Assembly (NCBI RefSeq): GCF_009696615.1 | Contig: NZ_VULO01000007.1 | Span: 1 to 64,000, forward strand | Source: Scrofimicrobium canadense | GTDB lineage: Bacteria > Actinomycetota > Actinomycetes > Actinomycetales > Actinomycetaceae | Direction of reading: 5' to 3' | DNA: 64,000 bases | Shown: in pieces, positions 41,611 to 52,209 of the stretch | Position numbering within the stretch: the first letter of the stretch is position 1 | Layout: each line of letters begins with the position of its first letter | Position numbers and translations under genes: made by a program | Notes under the pieces: model-generated | The model's input: the letters and a program-made list of their open reading frames with translations, nothing else | What the model was told of the DNA's origin: nothing | Database searches by the model: none

Positions 41611-42764
41611 CAAATAGACACAGGATTGCTCTTATCGGATTGGGAGGAATTAGCCAGAGTGTTCACCTTCCTCTTATAGCTCGACTGCATGATCGAGTAC
41701 AGCTTGCCGCAGTCGTCGACTTATCTGCGCAGAGAACGGCTGAGATAGCAGATGCGCACGGACGTGGCATAAAGCAGTTTCTCAGTGTTGACCAGTTGCT
41801 TTCCTCTGGAGAAAAGATCGATGGTGCGGTAATTGCATCGGGGGGAACTCATGCAGTCGATGCGAAAAAACTCTTAGAGGCGGGAGTCACTGTCCTTGCA
41901 GAAAAACCGCTGGGATACTCGCTTGCGGAACATAAAGATTTGGCTAATGCAGTCGATAGTTCCGGCTTACGGGTCGGATACATGAAAGAATATGATCCCG
42001 CTTCACGGGAAGCAAAGAAGTTACTCGAAAACCTACACATACGTTCTGTAGAAGTTGAGGTTTTACATCCCGCCGATGCGGCCCAACTCAATTTTGCTCA
42101 CTTGCGGCCAGCTGCGACAGATGTTGACGAGGCGGTTCTGGCTGCAGCAAGTAAACCAACTAAGACTGCGATCGAGGCCGCAATCGGGGGTGCCCCCGGA
42201 AAAGACATCGACCGGTTCTATCCCAACGTCGTTCTTGGCTCAGTTATTCACGATATTGCCCTACTGAGGTATCTCATGGGAGGGATTGGAACTGTAGAGG
42301 AAGCCCACCATTATGGCGATGAGTTTCCAGGATCGCTGTTTATGCGTGGACAGCTCAAGAAACACCCAGCACCGTGGACACTGAACTGGCATTTCATTGC
42401 AAAGTATCCTGAATATCAAGAAACCGTGACTATCCATCATGATGAGGGAACAGTTCAATTGGTTTTCTCAGTTCCCTATGTACTCAACGGGCCTACTCGT
42501 CTCAATGTCGTTCGAGGATTACCTGCCTTGGGAGTCGAGCGAACCACTCAGACATGGCCGCAATGCGAAGCCTTTGAAACTGAATGGAAGGAGTTCCTCG
42601 ATCTCATTGAGGGTATACCAAACGAAGCCTCCTCACTCGATGAGTCTGCTGCCGACATCGCTGTCGGTCAATGCATGATCAATGCCCTGGCATCTTCTTT
42701 AGGTGCACCACTAGGACCAAACACTGAAGCCGTCATAACCGCGAAAGGAAACGACACACTATGA
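41607..42764 (+). CDS. Gfo/Idh/MocA-family oxidoreductase
   Basis: An NAD(P)-dependent sugar oxidoreductase of 385 residues. The Rossmann motif is ALIGLGGISQSVHLPLIARL at the N-terminus, and the catalytic EKP triad is in VLAEKPLGYSLAE near residue 98. The C-terminal half is the usual alpha/beta substrate domain with YPNVVLGSVIHDIALLRYLM. The GTG at 41607 is preferred because it forms the GTGA overlap and has AGGAAG at good distance; another GTG nine bases earlier is in frame. With the TIM-barrel gene it probably modifies the imported sugar. Confidence 0.83.
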   Translation: MTNRHRIALIGLGGISQSVHLPLIARLHDRVQLAAVVDLSAQRTAEIADAHGRGIKQFLSVDQLLSSGEKIDGAVIASGGTHAVDAKKLLEAGVTVLAEKPLGYSLAEHKDLANAVDSSGLRVGYMKEYDPASREAKKLLENLHIRSVEVEVLHPADAAQLNFAHLRPAATDVDEAVLAAASKPTKTAIEAAIGGAPGKDIDRFYPNVVLGSVIHDIALLRYLMGGIGTVEEAHHYGDEFPGSLFMRGQLKKHPAPWTLNWHFIAKYPEYQETVTIHHDEGTVQLVFSVPYVLNGPTRLNVVRGLPALGVERTTQTWPQCEAFETEWKEFLDLIEGIPNEASSLDESAADIAVGQCMINALASSLGAPLGPNTEAVITAKGNDTL

Positions 42765-44158
42765 AAAGAACACGACAGACAGTCGCCGTGCTGAGCACAG
42801 TTGCTCTAGCTGGCGCATTGGCTGCCTGCGGATCTTCCGATTCGCAGTCAGGTGAAGCTGGCGGAAGCACTGAACTGAAAATCACCACTAATGCTATTGC
42901 TGGTGGAAAGAACGCTGCGCAGGCCGAGTGGATAGAGGAATGGGTTATCCCCAACTTTGAAAAGATGAAAGCGGATGCTGGTGCTCCAGTTAAAGTCATC
43001 TTCGAAGCTCAAGGCGTAGACGATGAAGACTACAAGACCAAACTGGCCTTAGACCTCCAATCTGGTGGCGGCGCTGACATTATTGGAATCGACGGAATCT
43101 GGACCGGAGAATTTGCTGAGGCTCAATACATCAAACCGCTTGAAGAAGTTGCTGCAGATTCAGCCAACTGGGATGGTTGGCAGCAGATTCCTGAGGCAGT
43201 TCAGCAGGCGCTTTCCTTTGAAGGTAAGGTTTACGGCGTTCCTCAAGGTGCAGACGGGCGCGTCCTCTATTACAACAAAGACCTTTTTAAGGAAGCCGGA
43301 CTGCCCGAGGACTGGCAGCCAAAGAGCTGGGATGACGTACTTGACGCCGGCCGGGCACTCAAGGCCCTTGATGGTGTGACCCCAATTCAGCTTAATGCTG
43401 GCACTGCAATGGGTGAGGCGACAACCATGCAGGGAGTGCTACCCATGCTTGCTGGAACTGGTGAGCTGATTTGGGAAGACGGACAATGGATGGGGGATAC
43501 CTCTGGTCTGCGTGATGTTTTGAATCTCTATAAGACGATCTACGTTGACGAAGGACTGGGGGATCCCATTTTGCAGCAAGAGGCTGCAGGTCGGGACAAC
43601 TCGTTCCAAATGTTTGCTGACAAACAGATTGGGATTTTGTTGGAGGGCGACTATTTTTGGCGCTCGGTGATCAATCCTGAAGAGGGAGTGGGTACTGCTC
43701 CTATGGCAGATCGGGATACCGAAGTGGGATACACCCTTATCCCGGCAATGAAGAGCGGTGAGGGAGTCTTCGGACAAGACTACGTTTCGATGTCTGGGGG
43801 TGCGGGCCGCGTTCTGAATCCCAATTCGAAGAACCCTGACCTTGCTTGGGAATTACTAGCGTTCATGAATTCTCCCGAGGCAATTGAAGCGCAGGCTGCC
43901 GGTACCTTGACAATTTCAGCACGCGATGATGTCAACAAGAAACTATTATCTTCGGATCCGATGTTGACCTGGGTTTCCGAAAACGTCCTCCCAATCACGG
44001 CATACCGTCCTGGGTTGGCCGAGTATCCACAGGTCTCAACAGCTCTTCAGCAAGCAACTCTCGATGTTGTCACTGGCGGAGATGTTGAAAGTGCAGCATC
44101 GACATACCTCAGTACGCTTGAAGGCGTTGTCGGCGCTGATTCCGTTCGTTCTTCGTGA
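42761..44158 (+). CDS. carbohydrate ABC importer, binding lipoprotein (CUT1)
   Basis: A 465-residue family 1 extracellular solute-binding protein. The signal peptide ends with lipobox LAACGSS (Cys about 23). Features such as DIIGIDGIWTGEFAEAQYIK, YYNKDLFKEAGLPEDW and WELLAFMNSPEA are typical of oligosaccharide-binding proteins. It overlaps the previous stop by ATGA. The ligand is probably an alpha-mannoside or related oligosaccharide because a GH38 enzyme is encoded in the same operon (inferred). Confidence 0.87.
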   Translation: MKRTRQTVAVLSTVALAGALAACGSSDSQSGEAGGSTELKITTNAIAGGKNAAQAEWIEEWVIPNFEKMKADAGAPVKVIFEAQGVDDEDYKTKLALDLQSGGGADIIGIDGIWTGEFAEAQYIKPLEEVAADSANWDGWQQIPEAVQQALSFEGKVYGVPQGADGRVLYYNKDLFKEAGLPEDWQPKSWDDVLDAGRALKALDGVTPIQLNAGTAMGEATTMQGVLPMLAGTGELIWEDGQWMGDTSGLRDVLNLYKTIYVDEGLGDPILQQEAAGRDNSFQMFADKQIGILLEGDYFWRSVINPEEGVGTAPMADRDTEVGYTLIPAMKSGEGVFGQDYVSMSGGAGRVLNPNSKNPDLAWELLAFMNSPEAIEAQAAGTLTISARDDVNKKLLSSDPMLTWVSENVLPITAYRPGLAEYPQVSTALQQATLDVVTGGDVESAASTYLSTLEGVVGADSVRSS

Positions 44159-44177
44159 AATAACGGGTTGAAGACCT

Positions 44178-45110
44178 ATGACACAACTATCGACAACCGC
44201 GCCGGGGAAAAGACAGCCCCGGCGCGGGCGCCGCGCCGAAGATGTTGCGGGTCTGGGAAAGGCCCGTGCCAGTCTCTTCGTTGCGCCATCACTCATCCTC
44301 ATAGGGATGTTTCTCATCTTTCCTGCGATATGGACCGTCTACCTGGGAATGACCGACTATCGCCTTACCGGAACACAAGCCGTCAGCCCACAATTTGTCG
44401 GTTTTGACAACTATACTCACGCGTTGGGTGACAGTTCTTTCTGGCATTCGCTACGAATTACTGTCATTTTCGTATTCCTTTCGGGTGTAGTGGGGCAATC
44501 TTTACTTGGCTTTGCTTTAGCGTGGAGCATTCGCAATCTCAAAGGGCTATGGAAAGCAATCGTCGAAGGACTGGCATTAGCAGCATGGGTAATCCCTTCG
44601 TCAGTGGTGGCATTTCTATGGATTGCTCTTCTTGACCGACGAGGCGGCACTCTGAATACCCTGCTCCACACTGACGGGAAAGCATGGCTCATCGATAACC
44701 CATTGATGTGGATTGTCATTTTTAACATTTGGGTGGGTACAGCATTTTCCATGCAGCTGTTTTCTTCGGCGTTGTCTGCGGTACCTCCTTCACAGTTGGA
44801 GAGCGCCAAAATGGCTGGCGCGAATGGTTGGCAACAATTACGAGATGTGGTGCTACCCAACATTAAGGGGCACATTCTCACCAACACGTTGCTCATTACT
44901 TTGTGGACTTTCAATACGTTCACTCCGTATCTTCTTACTGCCGGAGGACCTGGCAGCTCCACAGAGATTTTGTCTGTCTATATCTACAAGACGGCAATAC
45001 CTGGTGGGCAGCTTGGACTGGGCGCCGCAATTTCACTCATTATGCTGCTGATCAACTTAGTGGTGGCACTGTTCTACCTGCGCGTCGCCAAAGGAAAGAA
45101 GGGGTCATGA
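44178..45110 (+). CDS. carbohydrate ABC importer permease (MalF-like)
   Basis: A 310-residue CUT1 permease with six helices. A basic N-terminal tail (PGKRQPRRGRRAED) precedes the first helix. The inner-membrane EAA loop is LESAKMAGANGWQQLRDVVL near 210, followed by PNIKGHILTNTLL. Overlaps the second permease gene by ATGA. It pairs with the MalG-like permease downstream. Confidence 0.88.
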   Translation: MTQLSTTAPGKRQPRRGRRAEDVAGLGKARASLFVAPSLILIGMFLIFPAIWTVYLGMTDYRLTGTQAVSPQFVGFDNYTHALGDSSFWHSLRITVIFVFLSGVVGQSLLGFALAWSIRNLKGLWKAIVEGLALAAWVIPSSVVAFLWIALLDRRGGTLNTLLHTDGKAWLIDNPLMWIVIFNIWVGTAFSMQLFSSALSAVPPSQLESAKMAGANGWQQLRDVVLPNIKGHILTNTLLITLWTFNTFTPYLLTAGGPGSSTEILSVYIYKTAIPGGQLGLGAAISLIMLLINLVVALFYLRVAKGKKGS

Positions 45111-45964
45111 GCGAACAAATCTCTAGTAAAGAAATGGGCCGCCAGGGGGCAAGACGATATCTCAGCAGAATTGGATTCGTATTCTTCCTAGTTCTCGTTT
45201 CGCTCTTTTTTGCGATTCCTATGCTTTGGCTGGTCCTAGCACCTTTTGATGCAAATCCAACTATGTCAATCGGAATGCCTGATTGGACGCTGAGCAATTT
45301 TCAGCGAGTGTTTGAGAATCCTCAAGCGATGAGAGCGATACTTAACTCGTTAATTATTGGTATCGGCACCATGCTCTTGGTTGTCATACTGGGATCAACT
45401 GCGTCATATGCGCTCTCTCGTGTGCGTATTCCAGGGCGCGATGCGCTGCTCTACTCATTGTTGCTCCTTAGCTCTATTGTGACCGGAACAGCGGCAATGG
45501 TGCCCACATTCCAACTTATCAACCTCTTGGGGCTCATCAATACGCAGATAGCGGTAATTTTGGTTATCACAGGTGGTTTGCTACCGACGGTAATCTTTAT
45601 CCTCAAAGATTTCATGGATAGTTTGCCAAAATCCTATGAAGAATCTGCCCGTCTCTACGGCGCGAAGCCGTATCAGATCCTCATGCATGTCGTAGCCCCT
45701 GTTGCCCGTCCAGGAATTGCATTTGTTGCGATTTGGGCAATTGTGCAGGTGTGGGCGAACTTCCTCGTTCCGTTTATATTGCTGAGAAGTCCAGAACTAC
45801 AACCAGCGGCAGTCGTCATGCACACCTTCTACACTGAATCTGGCCAAGCAGACCTTCGCTTGATCTCAGCATTTTCACTTCTTTACTCACTTCCGGTAAT
45901 ACTCATCTACTTCTTAGTGAACCGTAGATTTGGTTTCCGATTCCATGGAGGGATCAAGTCCTAA
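45107..45964 (+). CDS. carbohydrate ABC importer permease (MalG-like)
   Basis: A 285-residue CUT1 permease of the MalG/UgpE type, starting MSEQISSKEMGRQGARRYLS. The EAA loop is YEESARLYGAKPYQILMHVV near residue 180 and the late helix region has FLVPFILLRSPELQPAAVVM. The ATG at 45107 overlaps the stop of the first permease; the open frame upstream lies inside that gene. Its stop TAA shares an A with the ATG of the ATPase gene. Confidence 0.88.
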   Translation: MSEQISSKEMGRQGARRYLSRIGFVFFLVLVSLFFAIPMLWLVLAPFDANPTMSIGMPDWTLSNFQRVFENPQAMRAILNSLIIGIGTMLLVVILGSTASYALSRVRIPGRDALLYSLLLLSSIVTGTAAMVPTFQLINLLGLINTQIAVILVITGGLLPTVIFILKDFMDSLPKSYEESARLYGAKPYQILMHVVAPVARPGIAFVAIWAIVQVWANFLVPFILLRSPELQPAAVVMHTFYTESGQADLRLISAFSLLYSLPVILIYFLVNRRFGFRFHGGIKS

Positions 45965-47034
45965 TGTCTTCAATAACAATGACAGATTTAGTCAAAGAAT
46001 ACCCAGGTGGGGTTCGCGGCGTTGATGAAGTGGATTTAGAGATCCACGACGGTGAGTTTTTTGCACTCCTTGGTCCCTCCGGCTGCGGAAAGACAACTCT
46101 CTTGCGATCGATTGCAGGCCTCGAAGCAATTACAGAAGGAGTGTTGGAAATTGGTGGGACAGATGTAACGAATGCAGAGCCTGGTCAGCGGGGAGTAGCA
46201 ATGGTTTTCCAAGACTATGCGCTGTTTCCTCATATGGATGTGGCTGACAACATCTCTTACCCATTGCGCCTGAAGAAAGTGGCAAAAGATCAACGACGGG
46301 CACGGGCAGAGGAGGTGGCCAATAGTCTTTCCCTTGATGGTCTGCTCGAGCGCCGACCTGGCCAGCTATCGGGCGGCCAGCAACAGCGTGTCGCGTTAGC
46401 TCGTGCAGTGGGGATCAAACCGGGCGTCCTTCTTTTAGATGAGCCACTTTCGAACCTCGATGCTCGACTGCGTCTTGAGGCACGCACATTCCTCAAAGAA
46501 CTTCAAAGGGAACTGGGGATCACCACTGTATTCGTTACGCACGACCAAGCAGAAGCTCTAGCTCTAGCGGATCGTATCGCGGTAATGAAGAAGGGCAAAT
46601 TGCAGCAAGTTGGCAGTCCTCAGGAGGTATTCCAGCGGCCAGCCAACACTTTTGTCGCAGGCTTTATTGGTTCATATCCGATGAACCTTGAGACGGTTTC
46701 AGTGAGAAATGGGAACCTGATTCTTAGCGGCGTGGATGTTAAAGTTCCTGCAAATAGTGACCATCTTCGTGAGGGCGAAGAAGCCATTTGGGGTATTCGG
46801 CCTGAGTATTTAGAGTGGTCTTCTGCCGAAGTTGCAGGGGCATTCCCCGTCACAACCGCGATGACAGAGAGTCTTGGGGCAAGTTACCTTGTCACAGTCA
46901 ACGTCGGTGAGGCAGCTTTGCAGTTGATTGTTGATGAAGACCACGTGCCAAATATTGGGGCCAATGGGTGGGTGAAAGCTCGGGAAGGCAGATCGCTTCT
47001 CTTCGACCCACAATCTACCGAGAGGATATTCTAA
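45964..47034 (+). CDS. carbohydrate ABC importer ATPase (MalK/UgpC-like)
   Basis: A 356-residue ATPase: Walker [14 protein letters not shown] at about 37, signature [15 protein letters not shown], Walker [16 protein letters not shown], switch [17 protein letters not shown]-terminal TOBE/OB regulatory domain (about 240-356) is present. Many actinobacteria share one ATPase among several CUT1 importers; here the cluster has its own. The next gene starts two bases after its stop. Confidence 0.9.
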   Translation: MSSITMTDLVKEYPGGVRGVDEVDLEIHDGEFFALLGPSGCGKTTLLRSIAGLEAITEGVLEIGGTDVTNAEPGQRGVAMVFQDYALFPHMDVADNISYPLRLKKVAKDQRRARAEEVANSLSLDGLLERRPGQLSGGQQQRVALARAVGIKPGVLLLDEPLSNLDARLRLEARTFLKELQRELGITTVFVTHDQAEALALADRIAVMKKGKLQQVGSPQEVFQRPANTFVAGFIGSYPMNLETVSVRNGNLILSGVDVKVPANSDHLREGEEAIWGIRPEYLEWSSAEVAGAFPVTTAMTESLGASYLVTVNVGEAALQLIVDEDHVPNIGANGWVKAREGRSLLFDPQSTERIF

Positions 47035-47036
47035 TT

Positions 47037-48296
47037 GTGTCTGTGATAAGCAAGGTAGTTCATGCCGACCTGCACTTACAGGCACGCGATCGCTATCACA
47101 AAGTCCCTTTCTTCGTTCCAGCTGGTACCGAATCATTAGGGGTGCGGATCTCATTTGATTCCACACGCGGCGTTGTTGATTTGGGGTGTGAGGGCCCTGC
47201 GGGTTGGCGAGGATGGTCCGGCGGCGCACGTCGAGAGTTCACGATTTCTGCAGATCAAGCGACTCCGGGCTATCTGCCCGGAGTGCTTGAAGAAGGTGAG
47301 TGGGCGGTGGTCCTAGGGTTGCATAATCTTCCCAAAGGATCAGTTGATATCGCTATCGAAGTCTCTCTTCCGTCAGCTGTGCAGTTACCTGACGATCCAC
47401 ATGTTCCGCGTCTAGAAGGGATACCGAGAGGTTCCTCGCGTAATCTTCCCGCTCCAGAGGGGTACGCCTGGTATGCAGGAGACTTCCACAATCACACCGT
47501 GCATTCTGATGGATCACAGACGATTGCCCAATTGGCACGGTTGGGTGTCGAGATGGGACTGGACTTCCTTGCTGTTACCGACCACAACACGGTGAGTCAT
47601 CATCCTCATCTTAAGAGCATTGGCCAAGAACAAGGAATCACCCTTATTCCCGGCCAAGAAGTAACCACCAACCAAGGGCATGGGAATGCTTTTGGCGATA
47701 TTGGATGGATCGACTTTCGTGAACCACTGCAAAACTGGGTTGATGAAACCAAGCACCGCGGCGGAGTTTTTTCCATAAACCATCCAATCGACGCCGATTG
47801 CTCGTGGGTGGTTCCTTTGGAAAGGAGACCCGAAGCGGTGGAATTCTGGCACTCCTCGTGGTACCGAGACCTGATTGGCGACGGTATTCTTTCCTGGTAT
47901 GCCGCTGCAGGAAACCGTGCAACATTGCTTGGCGGGTCAGATTTCCACAACCATGGAGGACTCCAGAGACCAGGGATGCCGGTGACGTGGGTTCTTGCGC
48001 GTGACAATACCCCCGAATCCATACTTGATGGAGTCAAAGCGGGACGAACTGCAATCAGTGGGGCTGCGCGCCGCGAAAACGATCATTATGTGCCCATTGT
48101 TTTCGACTGCCCAATTATTCTTCGCCTCGACCAGAAAACCATATGGGTGGACAAAGGGAAAGGAAACATTCTGGTCGATTTCGTGGGTAATAGACAAGTG
48201 GTTGAGGAACAACAAACCACCGTCAATGCCCCAGCTGAAAACGGCCCGTATTTTTTGACCGCGCCAGACCGAACCATGCTGGCGATTACCGCCTAA
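47037..48296 (+). CDS. CehA/McbA-like PHP metallohydrolase
   Basis: About 419 residues. The N-terminal 130 residues form a beta-rich domain; the PHP phosphoesterase domain follows: YAGDFHNHTVHSDGSQTIAQ at about 145 (His-x-His), GLDFLAVTDHNTVSHH, TLIPGQEVTTNQGHGNAFGD and GGSDFHNHG. These are the expected metal ligands. The remaining 90 residues are beta-rich. I take GTG at 47037 as start because the previous gene ends at 47034 and GAGG lies upstream; an earlier in-frame start lies within the ATPase. It probably hydrolyses a phospho- or carboxyl ester attached to the imported sugar; relatives in glycan clusters are poorly characterised. Confidence 0.78.
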   Translation: MSVISKVVHADLHLQARDRYHKVPFFVPAGTESLGVRISFDSTRGVVDLGCEGPAGWRGWSGGARREFTISADQATPGYLPGVLEEGEWAVVLGLHNLPKGSVDIAIEVSLPSAVQLPDDPHVPRLEGIPRGSSRNLPAPEGYAWYAGDFHNHTVHSDGSQTIAQLARLGVEMGLDFLAVTDHNTVSHHPHLKSIGQEQGITLIPGQEVTTNQGHGNAFGDIGWIDFREPLQNWVDETKHRGGVFSINHPIDADCSWVVPLERRPEAVEFWHSSWYRDLIGDGILSWYAAAGNRATLLGGSDFHNHGGLQRPGMPVTWVLARDNTPESILDGVKAGRTAISGAARRENDHYVPIVFDCPIILRLDQKTIWVDKGKGNILVDFVGNRQVVEEQQTTVNAPAENGPYFLTAPDRTMLAITA

Positions 48297-48320
48297 ATAT
48301 ATCCGGAAGTGACAATCTTT

Positions 48321-50969
48321 ATGACCACCAAACCACAGATCGCCCTGGTACCTCATACTCACTGGGACCGTGAGTGGTATGAGCCGCATGACGTATTCCG
48401 TCTGCGCCTCGTGCACATGCTCGACGGGTTGCTTGACACTCTAGAGCGTTACCCGGAGTACCGTTTCACTCTCGACGGACAAGCCGCAGCGATTGATGAT
48501 TATTTGGAGATGCGACCAGAGTCGCGGCAACGAGTCGAGCGTGCAATCGAGGCTGGTCAGTTGGCTATTGGGCCTTTTCTTATTCTTCTGGATGAGTTCT
48601 GCTGTGATGGTGAAACAATAATCCGGAATCTCGAATTGGGAATATCTTCCTCGCGGGACTTGGGGAAAGAAATGCGGGTGGGGTATTTACCCGATATGTT
48701 CGGTCATGCCGCGCAGACACCACAAATTCTTCGTGGATTCGGAATTAAAGATGCAACGCTGTGGCGTGGTGTTCCAGCAAGGGTTGAAAACCACGCATTT
48801 ACGTGGGAGGCCTTAGATGGTTCATCGGTACGTTGCCAGTATCTTTTTGATGGATACGGAAACGGGTTAGCTCTATTTGCCCTGCGTGAACAGCTAGGAG
48901 AATTAGGTTCTGCGTATATAGACGCGACAGCATCCTGGTATGAAGGTGATGATGTCCTCGCAATGGTAGGGTCCGATCACACAGCACCCTACCCTGACCT
49001 CGTCGAAAGAATCGCCGAGGTGGAAGAAGATGGTCCGGAATTCCGTATCGTTACATTGGAAGACTACATTCGCTCTACCAAGGACAACTTCAAGTTACCG
49101 GTGGTGAAGGGGGAGATGAGGTCCCACGCTAGGGGAAATCTCCTTCCGGGTGTCTTTTCCATCCGTACCAATATGAAGGCAGCTATGGCCGAAGCAGAAA
49201 GAGCTGTGACGGTAGCCGAGCGGCTTGATGCTTTGTACCCGGCAGCTGATCATGGAAGTTTTCTTGAAACTGCCTGGTACCGGATCGTTGAATCAACTGC
49301 TCATGATTCTGTCACTGGCTGCGGGGTGGACTCTACTGCCGAACAGGTAGAGACTCGTCTTCATACAGCGGCACATATTGCCAGAGGCGTTACTGAGACT
49401 GCACTTGCAAGTGCGGCACAATCGGTCAGTGCTGACGACTACCTCCTCGTTAACACATCGGCGTATGCGCGCCAAGCTCAGGTGGAGATTACTGTAGGAG
49501 GCGTTGCTAGTACACCTCCCCACGCGCAGATTGTCGAGAGTCTACCAACGGTGCTTGGTGATGAGATGATGAGCAGCGCAGACTTAATCAAAATCTTGCG
49601 CCGTATTCACGGACGTGAACTCTTTGGCCAGCAGATCAACAGCTATCAATGGGGAGATGGCGAACTTATCTTCAATGTTGCTGAGGTGCCTGTCGGAACA
49701 TTTGATTTAGCTGCCTTCCGGGCTGAACTAGAACAGCGAGCTGCAAGTGAGAACCGGCTATGGGCGGTTAAAACCATCGCAGATCCACGGCATCGTGCGT
49801 TGGTTCAGGTACCGTTGCCAGGGCTCGGTTCTGGGCTTGCCTCATCAGCGCAGGAACCGCACCATGTCACGTCCGCTAGTGCAACATCGCTGGATAACGG
49901 GATTGTCAACGTAGTGGTGAACCCAGACGGAACCGTTGACGTCACGGCTGAGGATTATCACGTGCACGGGGCATTCGCCCTTATTGACGAGGGGGATCGC
50001 GGTGATTCTTACAACTTCGGACCGCTTGCATCGGACACCGTGATCACCACCCCTAAGGCAGTGCGTGCGGCTGTTCTTGAACAGGGCCCCCTTCGTTCCC
50101 GAGTTCAGGTGATGCGTAGTTACCTACTTCCTGCAGCCGTTCGAGAGGCCGACCGTGACCGTCGAACGCAGGACAAAATCGAGCTAGAAGTCGAGACGAT
50201 TTATGAACTTCGGGCTGGGGAAAGCTTCCTTCGGGTAACTATCGAATTTGTCAACAATGTATGTGATCACCGGCTACGAGTAATTGTCCCAACAGCTGAA
50301 ACTGCGTCGGAATCTTTTGCGGCGGGCCAGTATGGAACCACGACACGAGGCCTTGAAGGAGAGGGTGGCTGGGGTGAATTCCCTCTCCCCACGTATCCCG
50401 CAACGCAGTTTGTTGCTGCCGGCAAATCGACAGTATTACTCAAGAAACTCACAGAGTATGAAGTGGTGGAAGATTCGTTGGCCCTGACGCTAGTTCGATC
50501 AGTGGGAATGATGAGCGTCAATGTCCATCCACTCCGCGACGAACCAGCGGGATCCGAAATTCCTGTACCTGGTGCACAGTATTTGGGGCAGCGCGTGAGA
50601 ACAGAGCTTGCTTTGCTTCCTTCCCCGCATGGGTGGCAGGGGGCCGAGGCCCCGGTCCAAGCAGACCTCTTCCGATTTGATCCGTGTGTGGTTCGGGGAC
50701 GTGGATCGGTTGGCGAGAAATCGATTCTGCCACAGGCCCACGTTGAGTTACGCAATCACGGGCGTATACCGCTTACCTCTCTGCGTCGCGTGGACGGTCA
50801 AGTGGAGGCACGTTTTGTCAACTATCTTTTGGACGAGGCGGCAGTAGATGCCCAGGCTGAAGGAGACTGGCGCCCAACAAGTATGGCTGGTGAATCACTA
50901 GCGGATGAGGGGCTACTGTCACAGAAGCCAGTCATTCCTGCCGGAGCCATAAGGACATATCGGCGATAA
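48321..50969 (+). CDS. GH38 alpha-mannosidase
   Basis: An 882-residue family 38 glycoside hydrolase. Zinc and catalytic motifs are at the N-terminus: LVPHTHWDREWYEPHDVF, then RVGYLPDMFGHAAQTPQILR with the nucleophile Asp in PDMFGH. The middle helical domain and C-terminal beta domains are full length. No signal peptide is present, so it acts in the cytoplasm on oligosaccharides brought in by the ABC importer. The ATG at 48321 is used, with GGAAG 11 bases upstream; a GTG at 48309 is in frame but overlaps that SD. It is last in the operon and followed by a bidirectional terminator hairpin. Confidence 0.9.
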   Translation: MTTKPQIALVPHTHWDREWYEPHDVFRLRLVHMLDGLLDTLERYPEYRFTLDGQAAAIDDYLEMRPESRQRVERAIEAGQLAIGPFLILLDEFCCDGETIIRNLELGISSSRDLGKEMRVGYLPDMFGHAAQTPQILRGFGIKDATLWRGVPARVENHAFTWEALDGSSVRCQYLFDGYGNGLALFALREQLGELGSAYIDATASWYEGDDVLAMVGSDHTAPYPDLVERIAEVEEDGPEFRIVTLEDYIRSTKDNFKLPVVKGEMRSHARGNLLPGVFSIRTNMKAAMAEAERAVTVAERLDALYPAADHGSFLETAWYRIVESTAHDSVTGCGVDSTAEQVETRLHTAAHIARGVTETALASAAQSVSADDYLLVNTSAYARQAQVEITVGGVASTPPHAQIVESLPTVLGDEMMSSADLIKILRRIHGRELFGQQINSYQWGDGELIFNVAEVPVGTFDLAAFRAELEQRAASENRLWAVKTIADPRHRALVQVPLPGLGSGLASSAQEPHHVTSASATSLDNGIVNVVVNPDGTVDVTAEDYHVHGAFALIDEGDRGDSYNFGPLASDTVITTPKAVRAAVLEQGPLRSRVQVMRSYLLPAAVREADRDRRTQDKIELEVETIYELRAGESFLRVTIEFVNNVCDHRLRVIVPTAETASESFAAGQYGTTTRGLEGEGGWGEFPLPTYPATQFVAAGKSTVLLKKLTEYEVVEDSLALTLVRSVGMMSVNVHPLRDEPAGSEIPVPGAQYLGQRVRTELALLPSPHGWQGAEAPVQADLFRFDPCVVRGRGSVGEKSILPQAHVELRNHGRIPLTSLRRVDGQVEARFVNYLLDEAAVDAQAEGDWRPTSMAGESLADEGLLSQKPVIPAGAIRTYRR

Positions 50970-51084
50970 ATGGACGCTGTGTTTTATCGCGTTGTCTGTC
51001 GAGGACTGACAAATCGTGATGTGCTTTGCGTAAAAAAGAATATGTAACGGTGTTGCTTCTCGTTTATTAGTCGAGGGATACGTA

Positions 51085-51122
51085 AAGGCCCGGAACTTAT
51101 GACTTAATTAGTTCCGGGCCTT
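51085..51122. terminator. bidirectional terminator hairpin between mannosidase and nrdF genes
   Basis: A perfect 13-bp stem: AAGGCCCGGAACT (51085-51097) and AGTTCCGGGCCTT (51110-51122), with an A/T-rich 12-base loop. It lies between convergent genes. Short T runs follow on either side. Confidence 0.8.
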
Positions 51123-51160
51123 ACTGTTTACCGCTTGAAGCTAGGTTACTTTTTTCAAAA

Positions 51161-52129
<969 letters not shown>

Positions 52130-52136
52130 TCAATCA

Positions 52137-52151
52137 GCCTCATAGTGAGGC
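52137..52151 (-). promoter_or_regulatory. short perfect hairpin just upstream of the nrdF ribosome binding site
   Basis: GCCTCATAGTGAGGC: a 6-bp stem with a 3-base loop. It ends about six bases before the GAGGAG of nrdF and could affect translation, or it may be a relic of a terminator of the upstream gene. Confidence 0.3.
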
Positions 52152-52209
52152 ATCCGTTCCAGCTTCATCCAAGCCTAGAGGATAGCTGCGACAAGTGGCG
52201 GATGCCAGG

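Noticed and set aside
44903-45106. Extended N-terminus for the MalG-like permease
   Set aside because: It lies inside the MalF-like gene; the ATGA overlap at 45107 gives the usual start.
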